Shown one piece after another: positions 8,676 to 17,084 of a stretch of DNA of 44,776 nt; the stretch's first letter is position 1, and each line of letters begins with the position of its first letter. The position numbers and the translations under genes were made by a program. The stretch is from Desulfobulbus sp. (lineage in GTDB: Bacteria; Desulfobacterota; Desulfobulbia; Desulfobulbales; Desulfobulbaceae): assembly GCA_028684915.1 (NCBI GenBank), contig JAQUEZ010000031.1:1-44776 (forward strand), read 5' to 3'. The notes below the pieces were generated by a model that did not search any database, was not told where the DNA came from, and saw nothing but the letters and a program-made list of their open reading frames with translations.

Positions 8676-10226
8676 ATGAGCACTAAGGAAAAATTAGAGC
8701 AACTCAAACAAAAACGGGCCAAAGCCTTACTTGGCGGCGGTCAGGATAAAATTGACAAAATCCACGCCAAGGGCAAATTGACTGCCCGTGAGCGTATTCA
8801 GGCGCTTCTCGACCCAGGTACCTTCGAAGAATACGATGCCTTCAAACTCCATCGCTGCTACAACTTCGGCATGGAAAAAACCAAGTTTTTCGGCGACGGT
8901 ATCGTCACCGGTTACGGCAAGATCAACGGACGCGGCGTTTATCTGTATGCCCAGGATTTTTCGGTTCTGGCTGGATCACTTTCCGGTACCTTGGCTGAAA
9001 AAATCTGCAAGATTATGGACCTCGGCGTAAAGAACGGCATGCCGGTCATCGGCCTGAATGACTCCGGTGGCGCCCGTATCCAGGAAGGTATCGAGGCTTT
9101 GGCCGGATATACCGAGATCTTCACTCGTAACGTTCTTTCCTCCGGTGTCGTGCCGCAGATTTCTGGTATCTTCGGACCTTGTGCCGGTGGCGCCGTCTAC
9201 TCGCCCGCTTTGACCGACTTCATCATTCAGGTCAAAATCCAGTCCTACATGTTTCTCACCGGTCCCAAGGTCGTTAAAACTGTGTTAAACGAGGACGTCA
9301 CCACTGAGCAATTGGGTGGTGCGGTTATGCATACCACCAAATCCGGTGTTACCGACTATGCTGCCGAAGACGAGATGGACGCCATCCAGTACATCAAGGA
9401 TCTGATGAGCTATCTGCCGCAGAACAACATGGAAGATCCGCCCTACGTGCCGACCGATGATCCCATTACCAGGAAATCACCTGAGCTCAACGAGATCATT
9501 CCGGACAACCCAAATGCCGCCTATGACATGAAAAAGGTCATCGCCGAGACGGCAGACGACGGCATCTTCTTTGAAATCAAGAAGAATTTCGCTCCGAACA
9601 TCGTCATCGGTTTTGCCCGTTATGGCGGCAAGGCCATTGGCATCGTTGCCAACCAGCCGTCCTACTACGCCGGCGTTCTCGACATCGATTCCTCGATCAA
9701 AGGTGCCCGCTTCATCCGTTTCTGTGACTGCTTCAACATCCCGATCCTTACCTTCGTCGACGTCCCTGGCTTCCTCCCCGGCACCACGCAGGAATTCGGC
9801 GGCGTCATCCGCAACGGCGCCAAGATGCTGTATGCCTATGCTGAATCGACGGTGCCAAAGGTAACGATTATTACCCGTAAATCCTACGGCGGCGCCTACT
9901 GCGCTATGTCGTCTAAGCACCTGCGGACCGATATCAACTACTCCTGGCCGACCGGTGAAATCGCCGTTATGGGGTCCAAGGGCGCGGTCGAAGTCCTGCA
10001 CGCCAAGGGCGCCAAGGCTTCTGATGATCCCAAGGCCTTCCTGGCAGAGAAAGAGAAGGAGTACAACGAGCAGTTCTCCAACCCGTATTGCGCTGCTGAG
10101 CGTGGTTATATCGACGATGTCATTGAACCGGCAGAAACCCGGTATCGCATCATCAATGCGTTTGAGTCGATCCAAGGGAAACGTGATACCATCCCGATGA
10201 AAAAACACGGCAATATTCCGCTGTAA
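8676..10226 (+). CDS. mmdA: methylmalonyl-CoA carboxytransferase 12S / decarboxylase alpha subunit
   Basis: Acyl-CoA carboxyltransferase of the crotonase-fold MmdA/PccB/12S family. It moves CO2 between methylmalonyl-CoA and biotin. The 516 residues contain both halves of the carboxyltransferase fold: N-terminal [20 protein letters not shown] and [21 protein letters not shown], with the oxyanion-type [22 protein letters not shown]-terminal [48 protein letters not shown] and [14 protein letters not shown]. An AAGGAGA ribosome-binding site precedes the ATG. An epsilon-like gene and a 5S-1.3S fusion follow at 57-bp gaps, which points to a methylmalonyl-CoA:pyruvate transcarboxylase. Alternatives are a decarboxylase working with OadGB, encoded at 24-26 kb, or a propionyl-CoA carboxylase beta subunit. 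Confidence 0.9.
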   Translation: MSTKEKLEQLKQKRAKALLGGGQDKIDKIHAKGKLTARERIQALLDPGTFEEYDAFKLHRCYNFGMEKTKFFGDGIVTGYGKINGRGVYLYAQDFSVLAGSLSGTLAEKICKIMDLGVKNGMPVIGLNDSGGARIQEGIEALAGYTEIFTRNVLSSGVVPQISGIFGPCAGGAVYSPALTDFIIQVKIQSYMFLTGPKVVKTVLNEDVTTEQLGGAVMHTTKSGVTDYAAEDEMDAIQYIKDLMSYLPQNNMEDPPYVPTDDPITRKSPELNEIIPDNPNAAYDMKKVIAETADDGIFFEIKKNFAPNIVIGFARYGGKAIGIVANQPSYYAGVLDIDSSIKGARFIRFCDCFNIPILTFVDVPGFLPGTTQEFGGVIRNGAKMLYAYAESTVPKVTIITRKSYGGAYCAMSSKHLRTDINYSWPTGEIAVMGSKGAVEVLHAKGAKASDDPKAFLAEKEKEYNEQFSNPYCAAERGYIDDVIEPAETRYRIINAFESIQGKRDTIPMKKHGNIPL

Positions 10227-10283
10227 GCACTCTCATGCATCGGTTCGGTCAGGGACCGGACCTACACCAAAGAGGTAGACAGA

Positions 10284-10478
10284 ATGGCAGATGCAAAAAC
10301 GAAAATGGCTGCCGCCCTTGCAGCTGTTAATGCCTACATGATGCAGGAAGAAGAAGCAGCGTATCAGGCCCAACTGGCCGCGGCTAAACCTGCTCAGACG
10401 GGACCAAGTTTATGGGCGATTGCCGGCCGTCAGGATATCATGAATTTCCGTAGGCTGATTCAAATGAAAGCCTTTTGA
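10284..10478 (+). CDS. small epsilon-like subunit of the acyl-CoA carboxytransferase
   Basis: A 64-residue protein wedged between the 12S-like and 5S-like genes, with 57-bp spacers on both sides and an AAGAGGT ribosome-binding site. It has two parts: an N-terminal helix rich in Ala and Glu (AAALAAVNAYMMQEEEAAYQAQ) and a C-terminal PSLWAIAGRQDIMNFRRLIQ segment. The W-x-x-AGR-x-x-x-M pattern resembles small accessory (epsilon-type) subunits found with acyl-CoA carboxylases and sodium-pump decarboxylases, which help hold the complex together. The role is inferred from position and this short motif. Confidence 0.7.
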   Translation: MADAKTKMAAALAAVNAYMMQEEEAAYQAQLAAAKPAQTGPSLWAIAGRQDIMNFRRLIQMKAF

Positions 10479-10535
10479 TGGCTTTTAACGACTATATGAC
10501 GTTCAACGACAACGTATAACAGGGAGATACAGACA

Positions 10536-12515
10536 ATGAGCGACCAAGTGAAAATGACCGCCATGAATTATGATGCCGACCGGCCTGCAGTTGAGAACCC
10601 GGTCAAAATTATGGATCTGAGCCTTCGTGACGGTCATCAGTCTTTATTCGCAACCCGCGGTCGTACCGAGGATATGATCCCGGTCGCCGAAATGATGGAC
10701 GAAGTCGGCTTCTGGGCAATTGAGACCTGGGGTGGCGCCACTTTCGACACCATGCATCGCTTCCTCAACGAGGATCCGTGGGAGCGCCTCCGTACCCTGA
10801 AGCGCTATATCAAGAAAACCCCGTTTTCCATGCTCCTCCGCGCCCAGAACCTGGTTGGGTATCGGAACTACGCAGACGATTTGGCGTATGCCTTTGTTGA
10901 TCGCGCTGCCGAGAACGGCATGGACGTATTCCGTACCTTCGACGCCCTGAACGATTACCGCAACTTTGAAACCGTTGTTAAAGGAATCAAAAAAGCTGGC
11001 AAGCACTTCCAGGGCTGTATTTGTTACTCCTTGACCGAGCCGCGTCTTGGTGGAGACGTTTATAACCTGAAGTACTATGTGGACCGCGCTAAAGCCCTGG
11101 ATGATATGGGTGCCGACTCCATTTGTATCAAGGATATGGCTGGTCTGATTGCTCCGTACGATGCTTATGCCATCGTCAAAGCCATCAAGGAAGTGACCAA
11201 AACTCCGATTCACCTCCACAGCCACTTCACCTCTGGTATGTCCCCGATGAGCCATTTGAAGGCTATCGAGGCTGGTTGCGATATCATCGATACTTGTATG
11301 ACCCCGTATGCATATCGTACTGCCCATGCAGCTCTTGAGCCGCTTGTCATGGCTCTGCTCGGTACCAACCGCGACACCGGTTTCGATATCAAGAAACTGG
11401 CTGCCATCAACGAGGTGCTCGAAAAAGAGGTTATGCCGAAGTACAAGCACCTCATGGACGACTCCAAAATTTCCATTATCGATATCAACGTTCTGCTGCA
11501 TCAGACCCCGGGTGGTATGCTCTCCAACCTGGTTAACCAGCTGCGGGAGATGGATGCTCTGGATAAGATCGATATGGTCTACAAAGAGCTGCCTAAAGTA
11601 CGTAAAGACCTTGGCCAGATTCCGTTGGTTACCCCGACCAGCCAGATCGTTGGTATCCAGACCGTCAACAACGTACTGTTCGACACCCCGGATGAGCGTT
11701 ACAAGATGATCACCGCTCAGGTAAAAGACCTGTGCTACGGTCTCTATGGTAAAACTGCTGTACCGATCGACGCCGAGCTGCAGAAGAAGGCTCTGAAAGG
11801 TTACGCGCGTGGGGAGACTCCGATCACCTGTCGTCCTGCCGAGGTCCTTGAGCCTGAAATGGAGAAAGCAAAAGCCGATATCGGTGATCTCGCCAAAGAT
11901 ATCGACGATTTGGTACTGTATGCCATCTACCCTGTAACCGGTAAGAAGTTCCTCGAGTGGAAATACGGTAAGACCGCAGCACCGCCTGAGGTTCAACCCA
12001 TCACCTTAGCTGACGTTAAGAAACGGGACGAGCTGGTTGCTAAAGCTAAAGCCGGTAAACTGGTTGAGCCCAAAACCAATGCTCCGGAGAAATCCGGCAA
12101 CGTTCGCACCTTCAACGTCTTTGTTGACGGTGAGTACTTCAGCGTTGATGTTGATCCTACCGGTGATTTCCAGCCGATGGTTGCTGCTCCTGTTGCCCGT
12201 CCTGCCGCTGCACCTGCAGCCGCCGCACCGAAAGCAGCGGCTGCACCTGCGGCTGCTGCTGCACCTGCAGCCGCTGCTGCACCGGCTCCGGCAATTGAGG
12301 GTGGTACCCCGCTGTTGGCACCGATGCCTGGTATGATCGTCAAGAACGTGGTCAATGTTGGTGATACGGTAAAAGCCGGCGATTCCTTGGTCATCCTTGA
12401 GGCTATGAAGATGGAGAACTCTTTGGGTTCACCATGTGACGGTACCGTAAAACAGCTCTGCTTCGGCTCCGGTGATTCCGTTGCCAAAGACACCGTACTG
12501 GCTGTAATCGGCTAA
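10536..12515 (+). CDS. oadA: carboxytransferase 5S-biotin carrier fusion (OadA/PycB type)
   Basis: HMGL-like TIM-barrel carboxyltransferase fused to a biotinyl domain. It exchanges CO2 between biotin and pyruvate/oxaloacetate. Residues about 20-300 form the barrel, with metal-site residues visible: D32 in LSLRDGHQS, K199 in CIKDMAG (the carbamylated lysine of the family), and H228/H230 in HLHSHFTSG. The conserved carboxylase domain follows (PGGMLSNLVNQL, VTPTSQIVG, CRPAEVL) to about 480. Residues 548-586 are a pure Ala/Pro-rich swinging linker. Residues 587-659 are the carrier domain with biotin-accepting K625 in EAMKMEN. In Propionibacterium the 5S and 1.3S parts are separate. Alternatives are pyruvate carboxylase subunit B or oxaloacetate decarboxylase alpha. 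GGGAGAT precedes the ATG and a strong terminator follows. Confidence 0.9.
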   Translation: MSDQVKMTAMNYDADRPAVENPVKIMDLSLRDGHQSLFATRGRTEDMIPVAEMMDEVGFWAIETWGGATFDTMHRFLNEDPWERLRTLKRYIKKTPFSMLLRAQNLVGYRNYADDLAYAFVDRAAENGMDVFRTFDALNDYRNFETVVKGIKKAGKHFQGCICYSLTEPRLGGDVYNLKYYVDRAKALDDMGADSICIKDMAGLIAPYDAYAIVKAIKEVTKTPIHLHSHFTSGMSPMSHLKAIEAGCDIIDTCMTPYAYRTAHAALEPLVMALLGTNRDTGFDIKKLAAINEVLEKEVMPKYKHLMDDSKISIIDINVLLHQTPGGMLSNLVNQLREMDALDKIDMVYKELPKVRKDLGQIPLVTPTSQIVGIQTVNNVLFDTPDERYKMITAQVKDLCYGLYGKTAVPIDAELQKKALKGYARGETPITCRPAEVLEPEMEKAKADIGDLAKDIDDLVLYAIYPVTGKKFLEWKYGKTAAPPEVQPITLADVKKRDELVAKAKAGKLVEPKTNAPEKSGNVRTFNVFVDGEYFSVDVDPTGDFQPMVAAPVARPAAAPAAAAPKAAAAPAAAAAPAAAAAPAPAIEGGTPLLAPMPGMIVKNVVNVGDTVKAGDSLVILEAMKMENSLGSPCDGTVKQLCFGSGDSVAKDTVLAVIG

Positions 12516-12535
12516 TTCGGTTTTAACTGAGCAAT

Positions 12536-12570
12536 AAAAAAGGGGTGCCGGAAACGGTACCCCCTTTTTT
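12536..12570 (+). terminator. intrinsic terminator of the carboxytransferase operon
   Basis: A GC-rich stem (GGGGTGCCG / CGGTACCCC, with one mismatch) with a GAAA tetraloop is flanked by six As upstream and six Ts downstream, 20 bases after the stop codon. The flanking A/T runs would let it work on either strand. Confidence 0.9.
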
Positions 12571-12578
12571 ATTTATCT

Positions 12579-12747
12579 TGATTGTCGTTCTCGTAAAAGT
12601 CCATCACAGGCTAAAAAATGGCTAGGTAAAAACACAGATATACAAGGAGTAATGTTTTTCCCGGCTCGAAGGCATATATCGGGTATGTCGAGCGTCGAGA
12701 AAAACGATGCGACACAGTAGATCGAAGTTTTTACGACGTCATCTTGA
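12579..12747 (+). repeat. dispersed TIR repeat, copy A
   Basis: About 169 bp, between the carboxytransferase terminator and the 3' end of the lyase gene. It shares long blocks with copies B and C: TCGTAAAA..GTCCATCAC at the left, ATGGCTAGGTAAAAACACAG, CCCGGCTCGAAGGCAT, and AGATCGAAGTTTTTACGACG at the right. The left terminus is decayed (TTGATTGTCGTTCTCG in place of TTGATGGACTCG). No open frame is conserved across copies. Confidence 0.8.
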
Positions 12748-12797
12748 TCGCTCAGGCTGTTTTTCAGCCAGAGGCCGCGACTGCCCTGCTTTTGTGT

Positions 12798-13715
12798 TTA
12801 GTCAACCAGCCCCAAAAATTTAGCCTGATCCCATAACTTTTTTGCCAAGCGGACTGTTGCCTGATCAACCATTCTTCCTTCCACCGCAATAGCGCCTCTT
12901 CCTTCCGAACTCGCCAGACGATCCGCTGCAATGACCTTGGATGCAAGGGCAATATCATCGGAAGATGGGGTGAATACCTCATTGATCACGTCCACCTGCG
13001 AAGGATGAATCGCCCATTTACCGTCACAGCCAAGCGCACAAGCCATGACCGCTGAACGACGTAATCCGTCGAGATCCTTGAAGTTGCCATAAGGTGCATC
13101 AATGGCAAGTCGACCATAGGATTTGGCATGCATCACCATATTGCTCAGGGCAAAATGCCATCGATGGCCGGGATAGAGTTCTTCTTCCTTTTCTCCATGG
13201 CCGGAGATCGAAACCAAACGAGCTCCGATGGAGGCAGAGTAGTCGGCAATACCGAATACAAGGCCAAGAACACGTCCACTGGCGTGGGTGATCTTGGAGG
13301 CGTTACGCAGGCCTTCGGCGGTCTCGATTGAAGCCTCAATACCGATTTGGCGTTCCAATTTTTTCCCCATTTCAATTCCAGCCAGCAGACGATCGGCAAA
13401 ATAGACGTCACCGGAGGTGTTGACTTTGGGAATAACGATGGCATCAATCACATGACCTGCATTTTCTGCTATCTCCAGGAGATCCCGGTAGGCAAAGGGC
13501 GTGTCCAGGGAGTTAATGCGAACAGTGACCGTTTTTTCTGACCAGTCAAATGCAAGCAGAGATTCGATGACCTGTGTTCTTGCTGTGCTTTTTTCGCCGA
13601 CCGGGACCGAATCTTCAAGGTCCAGCATGATCACATCTGCCTTGCTCTGATTGGCCTTTCCATGCATTTTATTTAAATGACCCGGCACCGACAAGTTTGA
13701 ACGTCGTGGTTTCAT
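12798..13715 (-). CDS. malyl-CoA / beta-methylmalyl-CoA lyase-like HpcH/HpaI (CitE) family protein
   Basis: TIM-barrel lyase of the CitE/HpcH family, 305 residues. The sequence is closest in my reading to L-malyl-CoA/beta-methylmalyl-CoA lyase: SNLSVPGHLNKMHGKA at the N-terminus, ADVIMLDLEDSVPVGEK, VRINSLDTPFAYRDLLEI, IGIEASIETAEGL (Mg-binding Glu), GLVFGIADYSASIGA (Mg-binding Asp), DAPYGNFKDLDGLRR and GKWAIHPSQVDVINEVFTP. Such enzymes cleave malyl-CoA or methylmalyl-CoA to glyoxylate plus acetyl- or propionyl-CoA. No citrate lyase alpha or gamma genes adjoin, which argues against CitE proper. An AAGGAGG ribosome-binding site lies 5 nt before the ATG. It stands alone, convergent with the carboxytransferase operon. 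Confidence 0.82.
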   Translation of the reverse strand: MKPRRSNLSVPGHLNKMHGKANQSKADVIMLDLEDSVPVGEKSTARTQVIESLLAFDWSEKTVTVRINSLDTPFAYRDLLEIAENAGHVIDAIVIPKVNTSGDVYFADRLLAGIEMGKKLERQIGIEASIETAEGLRNASKITHASGRVLGLVFGIADYSASIGARLVSISGHGEKEEELYPGHRWHFALSNMVMHAKSYGRLAIDAPYGNFKDLDGLRRSAVMACALGCDGKWAIHPSQVDVINEVFTPSSDDIALASKVIAADRLASSEGRGAIAVEGRMVDQATVRLAKKLWDQAKFLGLVD

Positions 13716-14001
13716 GCAGCCTCCTTAAGAAATTTAATGGATTCGTAAAAAGTCAAAAGGCTCAGCTCCAAATCTACAGTTTCATGCGAAGCGAGAACCG
13801 AAGGTTTCTTTGCTTTCCACGAGGATAATAAACGTGAACTGGTTGATTGGTAAAATCTAAGAGTGGCCGAAAAGATACCAAAGAGTGGGGCATTCCTCCA
13901 TTAAAGTCTCTCAAAAAACGGTCTTTACTGGAGAAAAATCTCTCATAGGTGAAAGATGCCTTACCGTGAATTGTGAGGGCTGGGTGAGCAACTATGAGCG
14001 C
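13716..14001. other. intergenic region with one solo repeat end
   Basis: A 286-bp gap between the HDOD-GGDEF 3' end and the lyase start, with no gene. TAATGGATTCGTAAAAAGTC at 13735-13754 matches one terminal repeat of the dispersed element, but I find no partner end, so it is a solo remnant that may overlap the lyase promoter. Confidence 0.4.
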
Positions 14002-15594
14002 TTAGAAGCCAAACCATTTCTTTTTCTTTTTTGTACTGGAAAGGGCGACCCGGTTGCGGCCATTGTTTTTTGCTTCATAGAGGGCCTCGTCGGCGGCATT
14101 GATAAATTCGTTTTTGTTGAATTCTCCTTGTGCCGGGTGGGCGCAGGCCACGCCAATACTGATGGTTACATGGTAGGTGAGGTCGCCATCATCAAAGACA
14201 TGGTCCTCAACCGATTTGCGGATCTTTTCCGCCACGGTAAAGGCTTCTTCTTCATCGGTTTCCGGAAGGACAAACACAAATTCTTCTCCACCATAACGGG
14301 CAATCAAATCATATTCGCGGATGACTTCCTTGGTAATGCGGCTGAATTCTTTGAGGATAAAATCGCCGGTTTGGTGGCCATAGGTGTCATTGAATTTCTT
14401 GAAATGGTCAATGTCGGCTAGGAGCAAGGACAAGTTTCGATCCTTGCGGATGCAGCGGTTGATTTCCGAGTCAAGGAAATTTTGAAAGAAACGGTGGTTA
14501 TTGATTTCGGTCAGTCCGTCGAGATTGGCGAGATTTTCAAGCAGCCGGTTTTTTTGAGCCAACTCCTCGGTTAATTTTTCCAGCGCCATCTTTGATTTGA
14601 TCAACTCCCGGTTCATCTCTTCGTAGGAGAGGTTAATCAGGCTGAGACGCAGATTTGCCTCCTGGAGGATTTCCGCCACTGATTTGACCGGTCTAATCTT
14701 AATCCCGAAAAATTTTGCTGACTGATCAATACTCTGATCAATCATCTTGAGCACCGTATTGACACCCAACACCTTAAGCTGCAACAACTGCTTTGCATCG
14801 TTGCGGAACTGTTTGTGATAGATCTCCGGAGTATCGGAGTAAAAAATTTTTGCGAGCAGACCGGCAAGATAAGAGGCGCGGATGTAGAGCCTATGTTTCT
14901 GGTTATTTCCCTCATAGTCCTGAGGTTTATGGTGATATTTAATTGGCAGCAGCAAACTTTCCGGCAGCCCCCACATCTTGGCCACCTCATAGCCGATTTC
15001 AGTGTGGGTTGCACCGATGAGTTCCTGTTCAAGCTGACTTTGGTCGGTCTTGGCGCTATCAGCCTCCTGTGCCCCTTTTCCTTCTAGACTGTCGAGGATC
15101 TGGTCGTACTCAGCAGACAGCGTTGTTGCAAAAATTAGTTGCCCGATATTTTGTAATAACCCACAGGTAAAAGCCTCCTCCGTATCTGCGTTGGGAACCT
15201 GCTCGAGTATGAGTTTGGTACCGGCGGCCTCTACCAGGGAGCGTTCCCAAAATTTTTCAAAGTCAAAGTGTGATTTTTTTTTTCGGTTGCCCAGGGAGAG
15301 GAAAGAAAAGCTGAGCACCAGGCTGCGTACTGCATTGAGTCCAAGGATGGAGACAGCCTGGTTAATCGAGGCGATTTGTTGTGGAAAACTGTAAAAAGAG
15401 GAGTTGGCCACCCGGAGGATTTTGGTGGAAAGGGCCATGTCCTGGGCAATCAGTTCGGCAATGTCGGTCAGGGTGGTGTCTTCCTGGGCTGTAAGTATGA
15501 GCAGCTTACTGGCAATAATCGGCAAGGTCGGGAGATCCTTTGAACTGAGGATGGTGGAAAGGGCCGTCTCAGAAGGTGCATTGTTTGCCGACAT
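14002..15594 (-). CDS. HDOD domain diguanylate cyclase (HDOD-GGDEF)
   Basis: Cytoplasmic signalling protein of 530 residues that probably makes cyclic di-GMP. The N-terminal HDOD domain (about residues 18-220) has LPTLPIIASKLL, DMALSTKILRVANSSFYSF and INQAVSILGLNAVRSLVL. A linker region and a coiled-coil (EMNRELIKSKMALEKLTEELAQKNRLLENLANLD) lead into a GGDEF domain (about 355-520) with an intact GGEEF active site (residues 435-439) and an RxxD motif (REYD) five residues before it, the product-inhibition site. There are no membrane segments. The frame is open 42 codons further upstream, but the ATG before SANNAPSETALS has a GGA site and matches the domain boundary. A sigma-70-like promoter lies about 100 bp upstream. 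Confidence 0.9.
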   Translation of the reverse strand: MSANNAPSETALSTILSSKDLPTLPIIASKLLILTAQEDTTLTDIAELIAQDMALSTKILRVANSSFYSFPQQIASINQAVSILGLNAVRSLVLSFSFLSLGNRKKKSHFDFEKFWERSLVEAAGTKLILEQVPNADTEEAFTCGLLQNIGQLIFATTLSAEYDQILDSLEGKGAQEADSAKTDQSQLEQELIGATHTEIGYEVAKMWGLPESLLLPIKYHHKPQDYEGNNQKHRLYIRASYLAGLLAKIFYSDTPEIYHKQFRNDAKQLLQLKVLGVNTVLKMIDQSIDQSAKFFGIKIRPVKSVAEILQEANLRLSLINLSYEEMNRELIKSKMALEKLTEELAQKNRLLENLANLDGLTEINNHRFFQNFLDSEINRCIRKDRNLSLLLADIDHFKKFNDTYGHQTGDFILKEFSRITKEVIREYDLIARYGGEEFVFVLPETDEEEAFTVAEKIRKSVEDHVFDDGDLTYHVTISIGVACAHPAQGEFNKNEFINAADEALYEAKNNGRNRVALSSTKKKKKWFGF

Positions 15595-15691
15595 AAGAAA
15601 ATCCAAATGATGGGGTTGTTGACAATGATCTGCAAGGAAAAGAAATATTGTGCATTTTCGGTGCGTGCTCCGCTCAAAAAAAGCTTTTCTC

Positions 15692-15720
15692 AGTATATAG
15701 TTTTTTACAGAGCCATCCAA
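15692..15720 (-). promoter_or_regulatory. sigma-70-type promoter of the HDOD-GGDEF gene
   Basis: On the minus strand, TTGGAT (15720-15715) and TATACT (15697-15692) are separated by exactly 17 bp, about 100 bp upstream of the chosen start. Confidence 0.55.
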
Positions 15721-15830
15721 GGAACTCTCGGTAAAAAGCGATTTTTCGCTGGGGTTGGAAAATATCGAGAAGTCATCCAGCTCCCTCTTGGGCGTATTTG
15801 TTGATAGGACAGGGGGCGTGGGACGCGTTT

Positions 15831-16904
15831 TCAGGGACCGTCCCAGATCCGGTTTGGATAAGCGCAGGGACGGCCTTTGTAGGTGGTGAATTCAAGTGTC
15901 TCGCCACAGGAAGATATATAGTTGGGCGTGAGCGGGATTTTTCCACCTCCACCGGGGGCGTCAAGGGCATAGGTTGGGATGGCCATACCCGAGATATGAC
16001 CAATCAGTCGGGACATGATGGAAAGGCCGCAATCAATGGTGGTGCGAAAGTGAGAGGTGCCGCGAGTTTGATCGATTTGAAAGAGATAATAGGGCTTGAC
16101 CCGCATCGAGAGTAAGCCGCGGAAGAGTTCTGCCAGCGTTTGGGCCGAATCGTTGACTCCACGGAGGAGAACAGTTTGGCAACCCATGGGGATACCGGCA
16201 TCTGCAAGAAGAGTGCAGGCCCTCGCGGCCTCGGGCGTCAGTTCTCGCGGATGGTTGAAATGGGTATTGATAAACAGGGGGTGGAATTTGGCCAACATCC
16301 GGGCCAAATTCGGGGTCACCCGGGAGGGCAGGGTGCAAGGCACCCGGGTGCCGATACGGATGGTCTTGACCGAAGCGATTCGGCGCAGACGGGTGAGTAT
16401 ATCTTCAAGGCGTTGATCACTGAGCATAAACGGATCTCCCCCGGAGAGCAGCACATCGCTGATTGCCGGAGTTTTCTCCAGGTAGTGCAGGCCGGCGGTA
16501 ATGGTCTCTTCGGTGATGCGCATCTCTGCACGCCCGACTTTTCGCTTGCGCGTACAGAATCGACAGTAGACCGGGCACTCGGAGCTGATTAAAAACAGGG
16601 CCCTGTCTGGATATTTATGGACCAGATTGGGTACGGGGCTCAGATTTTCCTCATCAAGGGGATCTTCAAGTCCTTGGGGATCGACCAACTCAAGTGGGTC
16701 GGGCACCGCCTGCAGCCAGAGAGGATCACCTGGGGCTTTGATCAGATCAAGATAATAGGGACTGATCCGCATGGGATAGATCTGGGCGACCTGTTCCAGA
16801 GTCTCTCGTTCCACAGGGAATTTTTGATAGAGTTGTTCTACGGCTTCTTGGTTTGTGATCTGTTGTGGGGTATTGGCCAAGGTCTTGCTCTTTGCTGTGT
16901 TCAT
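15831..16904 (-). CDS. lysine 2,3-aminomutase family radical SAM protein
   Basis: Radical SAM, PLP-dependent aminomutase of the KamA/EpmB/AblA family, 357 residues. The iron-sulfur motif CPVYCRFC gives C110, C114 and C117. The PLP lysine lies in DAPGGGGK (K322), and both aspartates that hold the substrate side-chain amine in lysine aminomutase are present (YYLFQIDQTRGTSHF and ALDAPGGGG). It would convert L-lysine to beta-lysine, either for the osmolyte N-acetyl-beta-lysine or, if EpmB-like, for elongation factor P. The length is between EpmB (about 340) and clostridial KamA (about 416). No acetyltransferase (ablB) or epmA neighbour is visible to decide. GGAG lies 7 nt before the ATG. It reads away from dctB. 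Confidence 0.88.
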   Translation of the reverse strand: MNTAKSKTLANTPQQITNQEAVEQLYQKFPVERETLEQVAQIYPMRISPYYLDLIKAPGDPLWLQAVPDPLELVDPQGLEDPLDEENLSPVPNLVHKYPDRALFLISSECPVYCRFCTRKRKVGRAEMRITEETITAGLHYLEKTPAISDVLLSGGDPFMLSDQRLEDILTRLRRIASVKTIRIGTRVPCTLPSRVTPNLARMLAKFHPLFINTHFNHPRELTPEAARACTLLADAGIPMGCQTVLLRGVNDSAQTLAELFRGLLSMRVKPYYLFQIDQTRGTSHFRTTIDCGLSIMSRLIGHISGMAIPTYALDAPGGGGKIPLTPNYISSCGETLEFTTYKGRPCAYPNRIWDGP

Positions 16905-17019
16905 TTCCTGCTCCTGATGTTAACGCTGCAATACACCAAGATTCGGTGCCTGCCAAGCAGGAATTAACATCTCGTTTGGAGTGGGGACGGTTGTGGCGGG
17001 ATGGGCTTCTTCTGCTCTT

Positions 17020-17048
17020 TTGAAGTTTTGTCGGCAAGCGTGTATAGT
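17020..17048 (+). promoter_or_regulatory. sigma-70-type promoter of dctBD
   Basis: TTGAAG (17020-17025) and TATAGT (17043-17048) are separated by 17 bp, about 37 bp before the dctB start. An 8-bp inverted repeat GATGTTAA/TTAACATC (16916-16923 and 16964-16971) lies between this promoter and the divergent aminomutase gene. Confidence 0.6.
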
Positions 17049-17084
17049 GGGCACCTCTTTACTCATTTATGCGGTAATTAAGGA

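Noticed and set aside
11993..12493. 166-codon minus-strand ORF rich in Ala and Gly
   Set aside because: It is the shadow of the Ala/Pro linker and biotinyl domain of the carboxytransferase fusion.
13885..14421. 178-codon plus-strand ORF
   Set aside because: It is the antisense shadow of the GGDEF domain, which has intact motifs on the other strand.
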